Virus record (IMG/VR): IMGVR_UViG_3300028383_000229
Span: 1-29,003 of that record
DNA from: a virus
Reading direction: 5' to 3' (one strand)
Length of the DNA stretch: 29,003 bases
Shown here: piece by piece, positions 22,708 to 29,003 of the stretch
Position numbering within the stretch: position 1 is the stretch's first letter
Layout: each line of letters starts with the position of its first letter
Translations under genes and position numbers: made by a program
The notes under the pieces: generated by a model
The model's database searches: none
The model's input: the letters and a program-made list of their open reading frames with translations, nothing else
What the model was told of the DNA's origin: nothing

Positions 22708-23412
22708 ATGAATATTTATTATGTCTATGAATTAATAGATCCCTTAACGAACAAACCGTTTTATATCGGTAAAGGAAAAGAAAAGCGGGCGTGGACTCAT
22801 AATACCTTTACTAGCAGGACAAACAATCCCTATAAAGATAGAAAAATTAAAAAGATACAAAAAAACGGTTATCAACCTATTGTCAACCTTGTTTCCTGTA
22901 ATCTAAGTGAAGAAGATGCATACAACTTAGAAGAACAACTTATAGAAAACATAGGAATTGATCATCTTACCAATATTTGTCTAGGATCTAAGCCTCCAAA
23001 GTGTATCGGAAACAAAAACGGCTTTTACAAAAAAACACACACCAAAGAAAATAAGATACTTTGTGGAAATTCTAACAGAGGAAAAGATACTAAAACAGCA
23101 GAAGGAAAAGAATCTATATCTAACTCTATGAAAAATAGGTGGCAAGATCAAGAGTTTCGCGATAAACAAACACAAATGTTAAAAAGCAGAAAAGGAGAAA
23201 AAAGAAGTGAAGAAGCTATTGTAAGCTATAAAAAAGCTGCTAAAAAGCGATATGAATCAACAACACGCGAGGAAAGATCAAACCGAGCTAAAAAAGCAGC
23301 TCAGACTCGTAAAGAAAAATTCAAAGGATACGGCCGAAAGTCTTATATTGATGAATTTGGTAATAAACGGTTCAAATGGGTTTTGAAAGAAAATCTTCAT
23401 AAAGACGCATAG
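22708..23412 (+). CDS. GIY-YIG homing endonuclease
   Basis: A 234-residue free-standing homing endonuclease. The N-terminal GIY-YIG nuclease domain reads YYVYELIDPLTNKPFYIGKG (residues 4-23), with arginine at 28 and an acidic helix LEEQLIENIG, the likely metal-binding Glu. Around 100-115 GNKNGFYKKTHTKE resembles a NUMOD3 DNA-binding motif. The second half is very basic and helical and would contact DNA. TAGGAG stands before the ATG. The gene is A-rich and points against all its right-hand neighbours. Its last 41 bases overlap the end of the UV-endonuclease gene. This marks it as a likely mobile insertion. Target site and activity are unknown. Confidence 0.88.
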   Translation: MNIYYVYELIDPLTNKPFYIGKGKEKRAWTHNTFTSRTNNPYKDRKIKKIQKNGYQPIVNLVSCNLSEEDAYNLEEQLIENIGIDHLTNICLGSKPPKCIGNKNGFYKKTHTKENKILCGNSNRGKDTKTAEGKESISNSMKNRWQDQEFRDKQTQMLKSRKGEKRSEEAIVSYKKAAKKRYESTTREERSNRAKKAAQTRKEKFKGYGRKSYIDEFGNKRFKWVLKENLHKDA

Positions 23413-24412
23413 AGGCTAAATTTTTGTTCTTGCTCTCACACATAATGTCAAAGTGATCCCAAAACTGATAGATTAACTTATTAAGGGCACGATTAGGATA
23501 ATAATCGCTGTGTGCTCTAAGTTTTCCTTTTTTGATACCCTTATCAATAAAGTGATCAAAATTTGGTAATGAATTACTATCCTGTAAATCTAGATATTCT
23601 TCTTTTGATACAGAATAATGCATGGCAGGCCTAACTCCTCTCCAACTATCGATTACTTTCTGTATTTTTTCGTCTGATGGTAAAAGATGTTCGCCGTGAC
23701 TATGTATAAAATGATGATGATTGTCGAACACAAGAGCCACAATATCAGAGATTTCTAAAATTTTGTCTAATCCTGAGCTATACTCATCGTTTTCTATAGT
23801 AATAACATTTCTAGCTTCCGGACTCAGTTGAGCATAAGATTTTCTAAATGTGTCTGTGCCGCCTCTCCCACTCAGATGGACATTGCATTTGAAATCTTGA
23901 AATTCTTGACCGAATCCCATCCAACGAATCATATCAACATGATATTCAAATTCTTCAATAGATCTTTTAATTACGTCGTCATTATCACTAGCAAGGCAAC
24001 AGAACTGACCAGGATGCATTGAAAGACGAACATCAAGCCGACGAGCAGCTTCTCCCACCTTGATAAACTGTTTTTCGCAGTAGTCTCTGACATCGCTTCG
24101 CCGCCAAAAATAACTCCAAGTCGGCTCAGTGTACACAGGTAAGCAATCGCTGCCCAGTCTAAGCATTCGTAGATTTTCTGGTAAACTGCCCGCATATTCT
24201 ATCAGTCTCCGATAAGATTCTATATTGTGAACCATTAAATCCCATAAACGCTGTTCTGCATCTTCTTGGGTTTGACGATTAAGCCACGCTACTGTGGTTG
24301 CTCTAGTATTTAAAGGACGCTGTGATTCTTCCAGCAGTTTCTTTTTCTGTGATTGGTCTGGGTCGAGATATTTACAGGCAAACCCCAAACGCTGTATAGA
24401 TTGGTTAAACAT
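23372..24412 (-). CDS. uvsE: UV damage endonuclease (UvsE/UVDE)
   Basis: A 346-residue TIM-barrel endonuclease that nicks DNA 5' to UV photoproducts and other lesions and opens an alternative excision-repair path. Family motifs in order are RLGFACKYL (8-16), RLGSDCLPVY (86-95), RLSMHPGQF (129-137), ITIENDE (204-210) and VFDNHHHF (228-235), with the expected metal-binding His, Glu and Asp. Length is normal for the bacterial enzyme. The ATG overlaps the stop of the 38-codon gene by eight bases. Its 3' end overlaps the convergent endonuclease gene, so the last ten or so residues may have been replaced by the insertion. T4 uses DenV for this damage, so this is an alternative solution. Confidence 0.92.
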   Translation of the reverse strand: MFNQSIQRLGFACKYLDPDQSQKKKLLEESQRPLNTRATTVAWLNRQTQEDAEQRLWDLMVHNIESYRRLIEYAGSLPENLRMLRLGSDCLPVYTEPTWSYFWRRSDVRDYCEKQFIKVGEAARRLDVRLSMHPGQFCCLASDNDDVIKRSIEEFEYHVDMIRWMGFGQEFQDFKCNVHLSGRGGTDTFRKSYAQLSPEARNVITIENDEYSSGLDKILEISDIVALVFDNHHHFIHSHGEHLLPSDEKIQKVIDSWRGVRPAMHYSVSKEEYLDLQDSNSLPNFDHFIDKGIKKGKLRAHSDYYPNRALNKLIYQFWDHFDIMCESKNKNLASMRLYEDFLSKPI

Positions 24413-24521
24413 TATTTTTTTTATCTTTCTTAAATTTTTCTAGCTCTTGTTGCCATTCCTCGTAAGAAAGATTATGCCAGCCTCTGCAATGATCAGGCGA
24501 CCTACCACATGCACATGTCAT
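24405..24521 (-). CDS. tiny Cys/His protein, CDGSH-like
   Basis: A 38-codon gene reading MTCACGRSPDHCRGWHNLSY, then EEWQQELEKFKKDKKNNV. The start overlaps the TauD-like stop (ATGA) and has AAGGAG upstream; its stop overlaps the uvsE start. The residues C-x-C-x2-S-x3-C-x-G-x-H recall the C-x-C...C-D-G-x-H ligand set of CDGSH 2Fe-2S proteins, but with two fewer residues between the second and third Cys. Cluster or zinc binding is therefore plausible, not established. It is too short for most gene finders. Confidence 0.7.
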   Translation of the reverse strand: MTCACGRSPDHCRGWHNLSYEEWQQELEKFKKDKKNNV

Positions 24522-25453
24522 TTGTCCACTCCTTGTATCTCATTTTGTTTAGCAATCCATTCAGGGTCTTTTGCATTAGATATTCTAAAAGTAATCCTAT
24601 GCAATATTCTTTTAGAAAGAATATCAGGATCGTTTTGGTCTCTTTTATGTAAACTTAATAGTTGGTCGCTTAACACAATATCACCTATTTCATAATAGTG
24701 CTGGTACATAAATTTTTCTTGAAAAGTAAAGTCTTTTAAGTCTTCATATAGTGTAGCATCTTTTGTACATATTTTGCAATCGTTATTTGTGTAAAAATAA
24801 ATTCCTTTTTTGCCACATATATTTTTTTGTATAAGCCACATAGCATATTTGCTTTTGTTTTTTAGCATATATTTCTTTTGTTCTTTAGGCAATCCTGATG
24901 CCCAAACCTCAGGAGAATACTGGTATTCACAGTACACATTCTTGCATCTATCTAATAAGTCTGCCGGCATTTCTTCTAAGACTTTGGCAGTGTTTAACCA
25001 TGTAGTGCTAGTTCCTTCACAATCTTTATATCCCTGTAACGCAACTCCGTCTGCTCTAGTGAGTCCGTTTAAATTTGCATGCCAATCTAGAATCCCTGTT
25101 CCAAATATTCCCGAATAATTACCATCTACTTTTTTACCAGTTACTCTCTGCACGGGATAAGACGAAGGATCTGGCCAAGTAGTAGGATCAATCATAGTCT
25201 TTGCATTTCTAGGGTCGTACTCTTGTTTTCCAGTAATAGGATCCCAAAAAAACTGCGTGAAGTTTGCAATCGGCCCAATATGTTTAACAAAATTAGTAAA
25301 ATATGCCGGTTCGGTAGGTTGTTTCTTTAACACAACAATTAGGTTATTATGTAAGGTTTCCTTAACCTTACTAGCCTCATCTACAGAAAATTCTGAAATT
25401 TTGAAATCTTTAATTTCGGCAGCAACACCGTTTTTGATATTGTTTATATACAT
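24518..25453 (-). CDS. TauD/TfdA-like Fe(II)/2-oxoglutarate oxygenase
   Basis: A 311-residue protein with the TauD fold: the metal motif DWHANLNG at 123-130, a following ADGVALQGYKDCEGTSTTWL segment matching the region that binds substrate and 2-oxoglutarate, the distal His at 269 in LLSLHKR, and Arg residues at 282 and 286 for 2-oxoglutarate. The usual H-x-D carries Asn at 127, so the carboxylate ligand is missing. The enzyme may work with an unusual metal site, have changed chemistry, or be a binding protein. Substrate is unknown. The ATG follows AAGGAA and nine bases separate it from the glycosyltransferase stop. The composition is A+T-rich. Confidence 0.82.
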   Translation of the reverse strand: MYINNIKNGVAAEIKDFKISEFSVDEASKVKETLHNNLIVVLKKQPTEPAYFTNFVKHIGPIANFTQFFWDPITGKQEYDPRNAKTMIDPTTWPDPSSYPVQRVTGKKVDGNYSGIFGTGILDWHANLNGLTRADGVALQGYKDCEGTSTTWLNTAKVLEEMPADLLDRCKNVYCEYQYSPEVWASGLPKEQKKYMLKNKSKYAMWLIQKNICGKKGIYFYTNNDCKICTKDATLYEDLKDFTFQEKFMYQHYYEIGDIVLSDQLLSLHKRDQNDPDILSKRILHRITFRISNAKDPEWIAKQNEIQGVDK

Positions 25454-25462
25454 GGTTTTTCC

Positions 25463-26284
25463 TTATTTCCAATTCTGTTTTACCCAAGGGTCTTCCACTA
25501 GTTCAGGGTTCGGATCACCGTGAAACACAGTGACACAGCATTCTGGTCTCGGCTTTACATCTTCTACGTCTTTGAAGCGCCGATTACCTCTAGTGCCTCC
25601 TGGCGCAAATTGACGTGATTTTCTGATTTCCCACTTCCAAGACAGTATCCAACTTTCTGGCCAGAACATGGGTTTTTTATCTGCAACAGCATACAACCAA
25701 TCTTGGTCACCATAGAACTTTCGTTGATATTGAGTTCTGTTTGCTTTGAAATCTTGCCACAGATGATCTAGTTGTCCCGAATTAAATCTTATAACGGAAG
25801 AATTATATTTCTTCCAATTAGGACGCAGTGCTCTTGTAAAGTCTCTAATTATAAACCAATGATGAGGAGAGTATCTAAACAGTTTATCTATATTTCCTGC
25901 GATAACAACGTCTAGATCCATGTAAAGAATAGTGCCTTTTAGACCCAAATTGTTTGAGAACATATAGGGCTTTGCCCACCAACCTTTTAGATCAGTAGGC
26001 AAAGGAATCGTTCTTATGTTTTCGTCTAGTCCGTTCGTATCTTCTGTGAGGCATACAAATTCAAAAGGCAGTGAACAGTTGCGCGAAACCATTCGATACA
26101 GAGTGTTTACATATTCTGCAGAATACTTTTTTCCGTGTTTCACGCAGACTAGATAGTATTGTGAATCACTAGCAGGCTCAGTGTATGACTCTTCCTCCTG
26201 CTTTTGCTGCTTTTCTTGCCGACGCTGTTCTCTTATCTTTCGCCATTCTGCCTTAGAGTATTGGCTTTTGTCGATTTTTGCCAA
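25463..26284 (-). CDS. GT-A-fold glycosyltransferase (family 8-like)
   Basis: A 273-residue protein. A basic, Gln/Lys-rich helix (residues 1-35) precedes a GT-A nucleotide-sugar domain: YLVCVKHGKKYSAEYVNTLY near 44-63, KGTILYMDLDVVIAG with the metal-binding D-x-D at 123-125, and YNSSVIRFNSG near 160-170 as acceptor-side loop. The start is TTG at 26284 (GAGGG upstream), since the next in-frame Met lies beyond the N-terminal domain. It could glycosylate virion proteins, DNA or host surface polymers. The C-terminal CCVTVFHGDPNPELV is typical of this group. It stands between pterin genes and the TauD-like gene in a tight operon. Confidence 0.85.
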   Translation of the reverse strand: MAKIDKSQYSKAEWRKIREQRRQEKQQKQEEESYTEPASDSQYYLVCVKHGKKYSAEYVNTLYRMVSRNCSLPFEFVCLTEDTNGLDENIRTIPLPTDLKGWWAKPYMFSNNLGLKGTILYMDLDVVIAGNIDKLFRYSPHHWFIIRDFTRALRPNWKKYNSSVIRFNSGQLDHLWQDFKANRTQYQRKFYGDQDWLYAVADKKPMFWPESWILSWKWEIRKSRQFAPGGTRGNRRFKDVEDVKPRPECCVTVFHGDPNPELVEDPWVKQNWK

Positions 26285-26287
26285 ACT

Positions 26288-26752
26288 CTAGCCCTCATAG
26301 ATAGCAGAGTTTGCACCATGCTCAAACACTTCTACACTTTTTACTCGTGCTGTGGGATTAAGAGCATCACCGTTCTTTTTGGCATATTCAATAATTTCAG
26401 CCATTTTGTTGTAAGCCATTTCCGCAAATCTCTCACAACCCACTGCTGGCACAATGCGTATATCTGCAGTCTCTCGAGGAAGTGCTTCAAATACTTCACG
26501 CTGTGGATCGTCCTCCGCAATTAACAGAGTATGGTCGAACATGTGTTCTGCCCACCGTTTGAAGTTTTTTAGCCCACCGAAATCAAACACCCAATTACGC
26601 TCATCTAGCTCGTCGCACTCAAATATCAGCTTGATGCCAATTGAGTATCCGTGTATCAGTGAACAGTGAGAATGAGTGCTGCGCCACTGCCTAAACGCAC
26701 AACTAAGTCCTCTATCTGTCCCGTATGTCTTGGTCGAATAAAATTTTGCCAT
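26288..26752 (-). CDS. QueD-related (6-carboxytetrahydropterin synthase-like) protein, divergent
   Basis: A 154-residue member of the pterin synthase fold. The start is set at ATG 26752-26750, in a TAATG overlap with the upstream paralogue, not at the longer frame beginning at 26776. The N-terminal block STKTYGTDRGLSCAFRQW is followed by HSHCSLIHGYSIG (27-39). Compared with the neighbouring QueD, Cys30 and His34 keep their places but the third zinc ligand His becomes Tyr36. The FDHTLL and VPAVGCERFAEM segments are further family marks. This variant type is known in bacteria and phages, its activity less clear. A partner or specialised paralogue of the upstream gene is inferred. Confidence 0.82.
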   Translation of the reverse strand: MAKFYSTKTYGTDRGLSCAFRQWRSTHSHCSLIHGYSIGIKLIFECDELDERNWVFDFGGLKNFKRWAEHMFDHTLLIAEDDPQREVFEALPRETADIRIVPAVGCERFAEMAYNKMAEIIEYAKKNGDALNPTARVKSVEVFEHGANSAIYEG

Positions 26753-27177
26753 TACAGTGATACCTCCGCTGCACATTTTCTAGTTTCTTCAATTACAACT
26801 TTTGTTAATTGTACACCCGTACCTTTAAGTTGTCTAGGGCCAATTTCATCAACGAGATATTGACCCATATTTTCGGCGGTGGGATTGAAATCCACAACTA
26901 CAACGCCTGCAGGATCTGTTTCTTTCAGTATGGTTGCCCACGGGTCATCTTCAAAAATTAAAAACTTGTGATCCCAATTTAGTTCAAGCCATTCACAGAG
27001 ATAATCTTTGATTACAGAAAAGTCCATCACCCTTCCCACAGTATCAAGTTCTTCCGCCTCAATTGTAAAAGTAATTCTATAGTTGTGGCCATGGAGGTGA
27101 CCGCACTTGCTTTCATGACCGTATACTCTGTGTCCGGTCGAAAAATCGTGATATCTTGTTGCTGTTGTTTTTGCCAT
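26752..27177 (-). CDS. queD: 6-carboxy-tetrahydropterin synthase / 6-pyruvoyl-tetrahydropterin synthase
   Basis: A 141-residue enzyme that turns dihydroneopterin triphosphate into 6-carboxy-tetrahydropterin, the first dedicated step toward 7-deazaguanine (preQ0) compounds. Zinc ligands H16, H29 and H31 and the catalytic Cys25 are seen in FSTGHRVYG and CGHLHGHNY, with the second-shell LNWDHKFLI and the C-terminal VVIEET conserved. Length is normal. The ATG has AAGGA seven bases ahead. Many large phages use such genes either to spare host tRNA queuosine or to modify phage DNA. No queE, queC or folE is visible here, so the pathway's end cannot be read from this window. Confidence 0.92.
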   Translation of the reverse strand: MAKTTATRYHDFSTGHRVYGHESKCGHLHGHNYRITFTIEAEELDTVGRVMDFSVIKDYLCEWLELNWDHKFLIFEDDPWATILKETDPAGVVVVDFNPTAENMGQYLVDEIGPRQLKGTGVQLTKVVIEETRKCAAEVSL

Positions 27178-27208
27178 CTTGTATTCCTTGTTTTGATGAC
27201 ACGCAGAA

Positions 27209-27216
27209 TATTTAGA
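27209..27216 (-). promoter_or_regulatory. possible promoter before queD
   Basis: The minus strand reads TCTAAATA, one mismatch from NATAAATA, 32 bases ahead of the queD ATG. Upstream, TTGACG and TATTCT are 16 bases apart and could form a sigma70-like promoter instead. The 65-base gap at 27178-27242 holds nothing else. Confidence 0.35.
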
Positions 27217-27242
27217 GTGGGGTGAGCGTCAAAGTCCACAAT

Positions 27243-27827
27243 TTAAGTATATGTGAAATTACTTATCTTGTCAACTTGAACATTGGTGCAATTCCATTTT
27301 TCAGGCAGCTGCCAATCAGGTGTTTGATAAATGGTGAATTCGGTTTGAGGGAAGCATTCAAATACTCGACCGATTTGATGAATCCAATATCTAGGGTCTA
27401 CTGCTCTTTTATTCGAAGGGTCATAATTTTCTGTATCTTTGTAACAGTTGTTTACAAACTTTGTTTCGCTCCATAGATCAAATCCTATCATTTCAACTAT
27501 GTTTGAAAGACCTGCTGCAAGCAAAACAGCGTATGGACCGCTCCCCCAGTGAAACGAATCGTCCCACCTTTGATTCCCAGTGTAAGGTAAGTGAGGAGCA
27601 GAATTAACTTTCGGATCTTTAAAAGAATCTACCCAATTGGAACGAGTATATATTTTATCAAATTTAGAGCTATGATTATTAATGCTTTCAATTACCATTC
27701 TTCTATCTACACATATCAAATGATTGACGAAACTGTCTCTCACAACAGCATTGCATGCCACAGTTTCTCTTGATATGCTAGAAAGCTCTATGGATTTTCG
27801 GCTTTCACCGTTACCGATCACTATCAT
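27243..27827 (-). CDS. unassigned protein with Rossmann-like N-terminus
   Basis: A 194-residue protein opening MIVIGNGESRKSIELSSI. GNGES starts a Rossmann-like nucleotide-binding fold and resembles the DUF115/glycosyltransferase-associated group. CNAVVRDSFVNHLICVDRRM and later HWGSGPYAVLLAAGLSNIVE follow, ending with a conserved-looking FDLWSE. I cannot name the activity. Because it lies near a glycosyltransferase, a role in sugar transfer is possible, but this is inference only. Its ATG overlaps the membrane-protein gene by 17 bases. Confidence 0.7.
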   Translation of the reverse strand: MIVIGNGESRKSIELSSISRETVACNAVVRDSFVNHLICVDRRMVIESINNHSSKFDKIYTRSNWVDSFKDPKVNSAPHLPYTGNQRWDDSFHWGSGPYAVLLAAGLSNIVEMIGFDLWSETKFVNNCYKDTENYDPSNKRAVDPRYWIHQIGRVFECFPQTEFTIYQTPDWQLPEKWNCTNVQVDKISNFTYT

Positions 27828-28128
27828 CTGAGTCTTGTAGGTATTTTTTGAAATCGTTGATACTGGCTTTTAGCGACTGTAGCCCTTTTGAAGCAGCTTC
27901 TAGTCCTTTTAGAACATCAACCAGTTTATGTAGTGCCCACCACCACCAAAAAACTGATATCGCAAAAAATAAAGTCGCTGTCATAACAATGGTTTTATCT
28001 AGCCAATCATTGAAACCAACAAAGTGTATAAAAACAATTGCTGATAGAGCAACAAATGGCAGAGTCCAAGCAGCATACTTCCATAAACGAACTTGTTTTT
28101 CTGTGCGTTCTATATTTTCTTTTGCCAC
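27811..28128 (-). CDS. two-helix membrane protein, unknown function
   Basis: A 105-residue protein with a charged start (MAKENIERTEKQVRLWKY), two hydrophobic segments (about 19-36 and 46-65, the latter with SVFWWWW) and a helical C-terminal tail (LKGLEAASKGLQSLKASI). The start GTG at 28128 is preferred because GGAG stands seven bases before it. The longer frame to 28164 would begin with TTG and lacks a ribosome-binding site. A late-like TTTAAATA at 28158-28151 lies upstream. Holin- or spanin-like roles were considered but there is no evidence beyond topology. Confidence 0.7.
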   Translation of the reverse strand: MAKENIERTEKQVRLWKYAAWTLPFVALSAIVFIHFVGFNDWLDKTIVMTATLFFAISVFWWWWALHKLVDVLKGLEAASKGLQSLKASINDFKKYLQDSDDSDR

Positions 28129-28150
28129 TTGCTTTCTCCGTTGCCCATTG

Positions 28151-28158
28151 TATTTAAA
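28151..28158 (-). promoter_or_regulatory. late-promoter-like motif
   Basis: The minus strand reads TTTAAATA, one mismatch from TATAAATA. It is followed by a purine-rich stretch with GGAG and the GTG at 28128, so its spacing is like that before the giant tail gene. Confidence 0.4.
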
Positions 28159-28189
28159 GCGCAACAGGAAGAATTTATGTTATCTTTTT

Positions 28190-29003
28190 TTACTTGGAAA
28201 TAAAACCGAACGGTTTCCATTCGCCAGGAGAACCTTCTCGAACACAGATCCAGCCAACATATCCTGAGGGTTTAGGTGCATCGTTCCATACAATATCTCC
28301 CAATCTATATAAGCCAGACTGAGGATATGTTTTTGCAACTTCGAATTTTTTATCTTGAAATCTGAGGCTGCCGCTGATCGTTAAATCAACGTCTTGAGCA
28401 GGATTATTCACTCCTATTGACACAGAATCACTAAACGTAGTGTGAGATTTGATTGTGACTGTGCCCTTCCGTGATACATGGATTCTAGACGAGTTATCTG
28501 TAATAAAATCCAGCCCTGTGTTACTCCACGAACCTATTCTCCAATCTTCACGATCGTCGTTATCTATAATAAACTTTTGATCATTGTGCCCTATTGCAAA
28601 AACTTCGGATCCTGTATCCGTGCCAATAGCAAAACTTTCTGTACCGGAATCATAAAAAACAAAATCATCGATAGAAACATTACCTGCAACTTCAAGATTA
28701 TTTAGAAGTCCTAGTTCTCGAATACTGCTTTTGACTACAGTAGGTCCGAGAACACTCTCTGTGAGCACAGTTGCATTGCCTATCTTGTATTCTTTTCCAT
28801 TGTGGAGGTCGATTGACTCAGAAGACCATAGCCTGTCACTGTTAGTTCTAAACTTAAATTGTTTAGTCGTGCTACCGCCTGTCCATATTAGACCATTACC
28901 TCTGGAATCTTCGTTTAGTTTAAACTCTACAGGATTTAGAGCATCATTTCTGTTTTCTGCTGTAAGCTCTTTGACATGCAGTTTACTTGCAGTAACTTCA
29001 CCC
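28190..29003 (-). CDS. virion/tail-fibre-like protein, C-terminal part (cut by window edge)
   Basis: The frame is open without a stop from the right edge down to TAA at 28190, giving about 270 C-terminal residues. The visible beginning near the edge reads GEVTASKLHVKELTAENRND, and the sequence goes on through beta-rich, Gly/Asn/Asp-rich fibre-like stretches such as FAIGTDTGSEVFAIGHNDQ. It ends PKPSGYVGWICVREGSPGEW, then KPFGFI, an ending I associate with structural proteins of marine T4-like phages. A GTG at 28768 is a possible internal start, but nothing favours it over the longer frame. Its role is presumably virion or fibre; the N-terminus needed for a closer call is missing. Confidence 0.8.
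   Translation of the reverse strand, partial: GEVTASKLHVKELTAENRNDALNPVEFKLNEDSRGNGLIWTGGSTTKQFKFRTNSDRLWSSESIDLHNGKEYKIGNATVLTESVLGPTVVKSSIRELGLLNNLEVAGNVSIDDFVFYDSGTESFAIGTDTGSEVFAIGHNDQKFIIDNDDREDWRIGSWSNTGLDFITDNSSRIHVSRKGTVTIKSHTTFSDSVSIGVNNPAQDVDLTISGSLRFQDKKFEVAKTYPQSGLYRLGDIVWNDAPKPSGYVGWICVREGSPGEWKPFGFISK

Noticed and set aside
26753-26776. Longer start of the second QueD-like gene
   Set aside because: The eight extra residues lie within the first QueD gene; the TAATG junction and the MAKFYSTKTYG start fit better.
27027-27239. Alternative minus-strand frame upstream of queD
   Set aside because: It overlaps queD in another frame, with Gln-rich, motif-free translation.
27811-28128. 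Holin assignment for the 105-residue membrane protein
   Set aside because: Two hydrophobic segments alone are not enough, and no endolysin gene is next to it.

Overview
The window is a 29-kb piece of a T4-like marine myovirus genome. Three things point there. It has T4-type replication and morphogenesis genes: a gp44-type clamp loader, a DexA-type exonuclease and a gp31/GroES-type co-chaperonin. It has a 15-kb run of adhesin-like tail or virion genes of the kind found in cyanophages and pelagic T4-like phages. It also has repeated copies of the T4-type late promoter (NATAAATA) placed just ahead of ribosome-binding sites. No photosynthesis gene is present. The ferredoxin is a 7Fe FdxA type typical of proteobacteria rather than the plant-type ferredoxin usual in cyanophages, so a heterotrophic proteobacterial host is the better guess, but it is not proven.

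Layout. (1) Positions 1-2938, minus strand: a tightly overlapping cassette of dexA-like exonuclease, clamp-loader ATPase, endonuclease III, 7Fe ferredoxin, a small two-helix membrane protein and dihydrofolate reductase (cut by the window edge). It is headed by a sigma70-like promoter sitting inside a terminator-like hairpin. (2) 3000-4424: a complete flavin-dependent tryptophan-halogenase-type gene, visibly more A+T-rich than its neighbours. (3) 4432-5796: a co-chaperonin and three small phage proteins of unknown function. (4) 5797-20480: six large virion/tail-fibre-like genes, including one of 2551 codons. (5) 20497-22644: an A-type Fe-S carrier, a zinc-ribbon protein, several small proteins (two below 60 codons) and a membrane-anchored HExxH metallopeptidase, with strand switches and divergent late promoters. 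(6) 22708-28128: an accessory block with a GIY-YIG endonuclease on the plus strand facing a minus-strand run of UV-damage endonuclease, a 38-codon Cys/His protein, a TauD-like oxygenase, a glycosyltransferase, two QueD/PTPS-family genes, an unassigned protein and a membrane protein. (7) 28190 to the right edge: the C-terminal part of another virion-like gene.

How the parts may fit together. The tail genes read like one late transcription unit, probably with several internal late promoters, and the gp31-like co-chaperonin would assist capsid folding. The DNA metabolism genes are coupled by 4-bp stop/start overlaps, several with GTG or TTG starts. Iron-sulfur biology recurs: FdxA, the 4Fe-4S endonuclease III, the IscA-type carrier and a tiny CDGSH-like protein. 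Two unrelated oxygen-chemistry enzymes, a flavin halogenase and a TauD-like protein whose metal motif reads His-x-Asn instead of His-x-Asp, are the most unusual metabolic cargo. No gap longer than 300 bases lacks a gene, and no tRNA, CRISPR array or insertion sequence was recognised.
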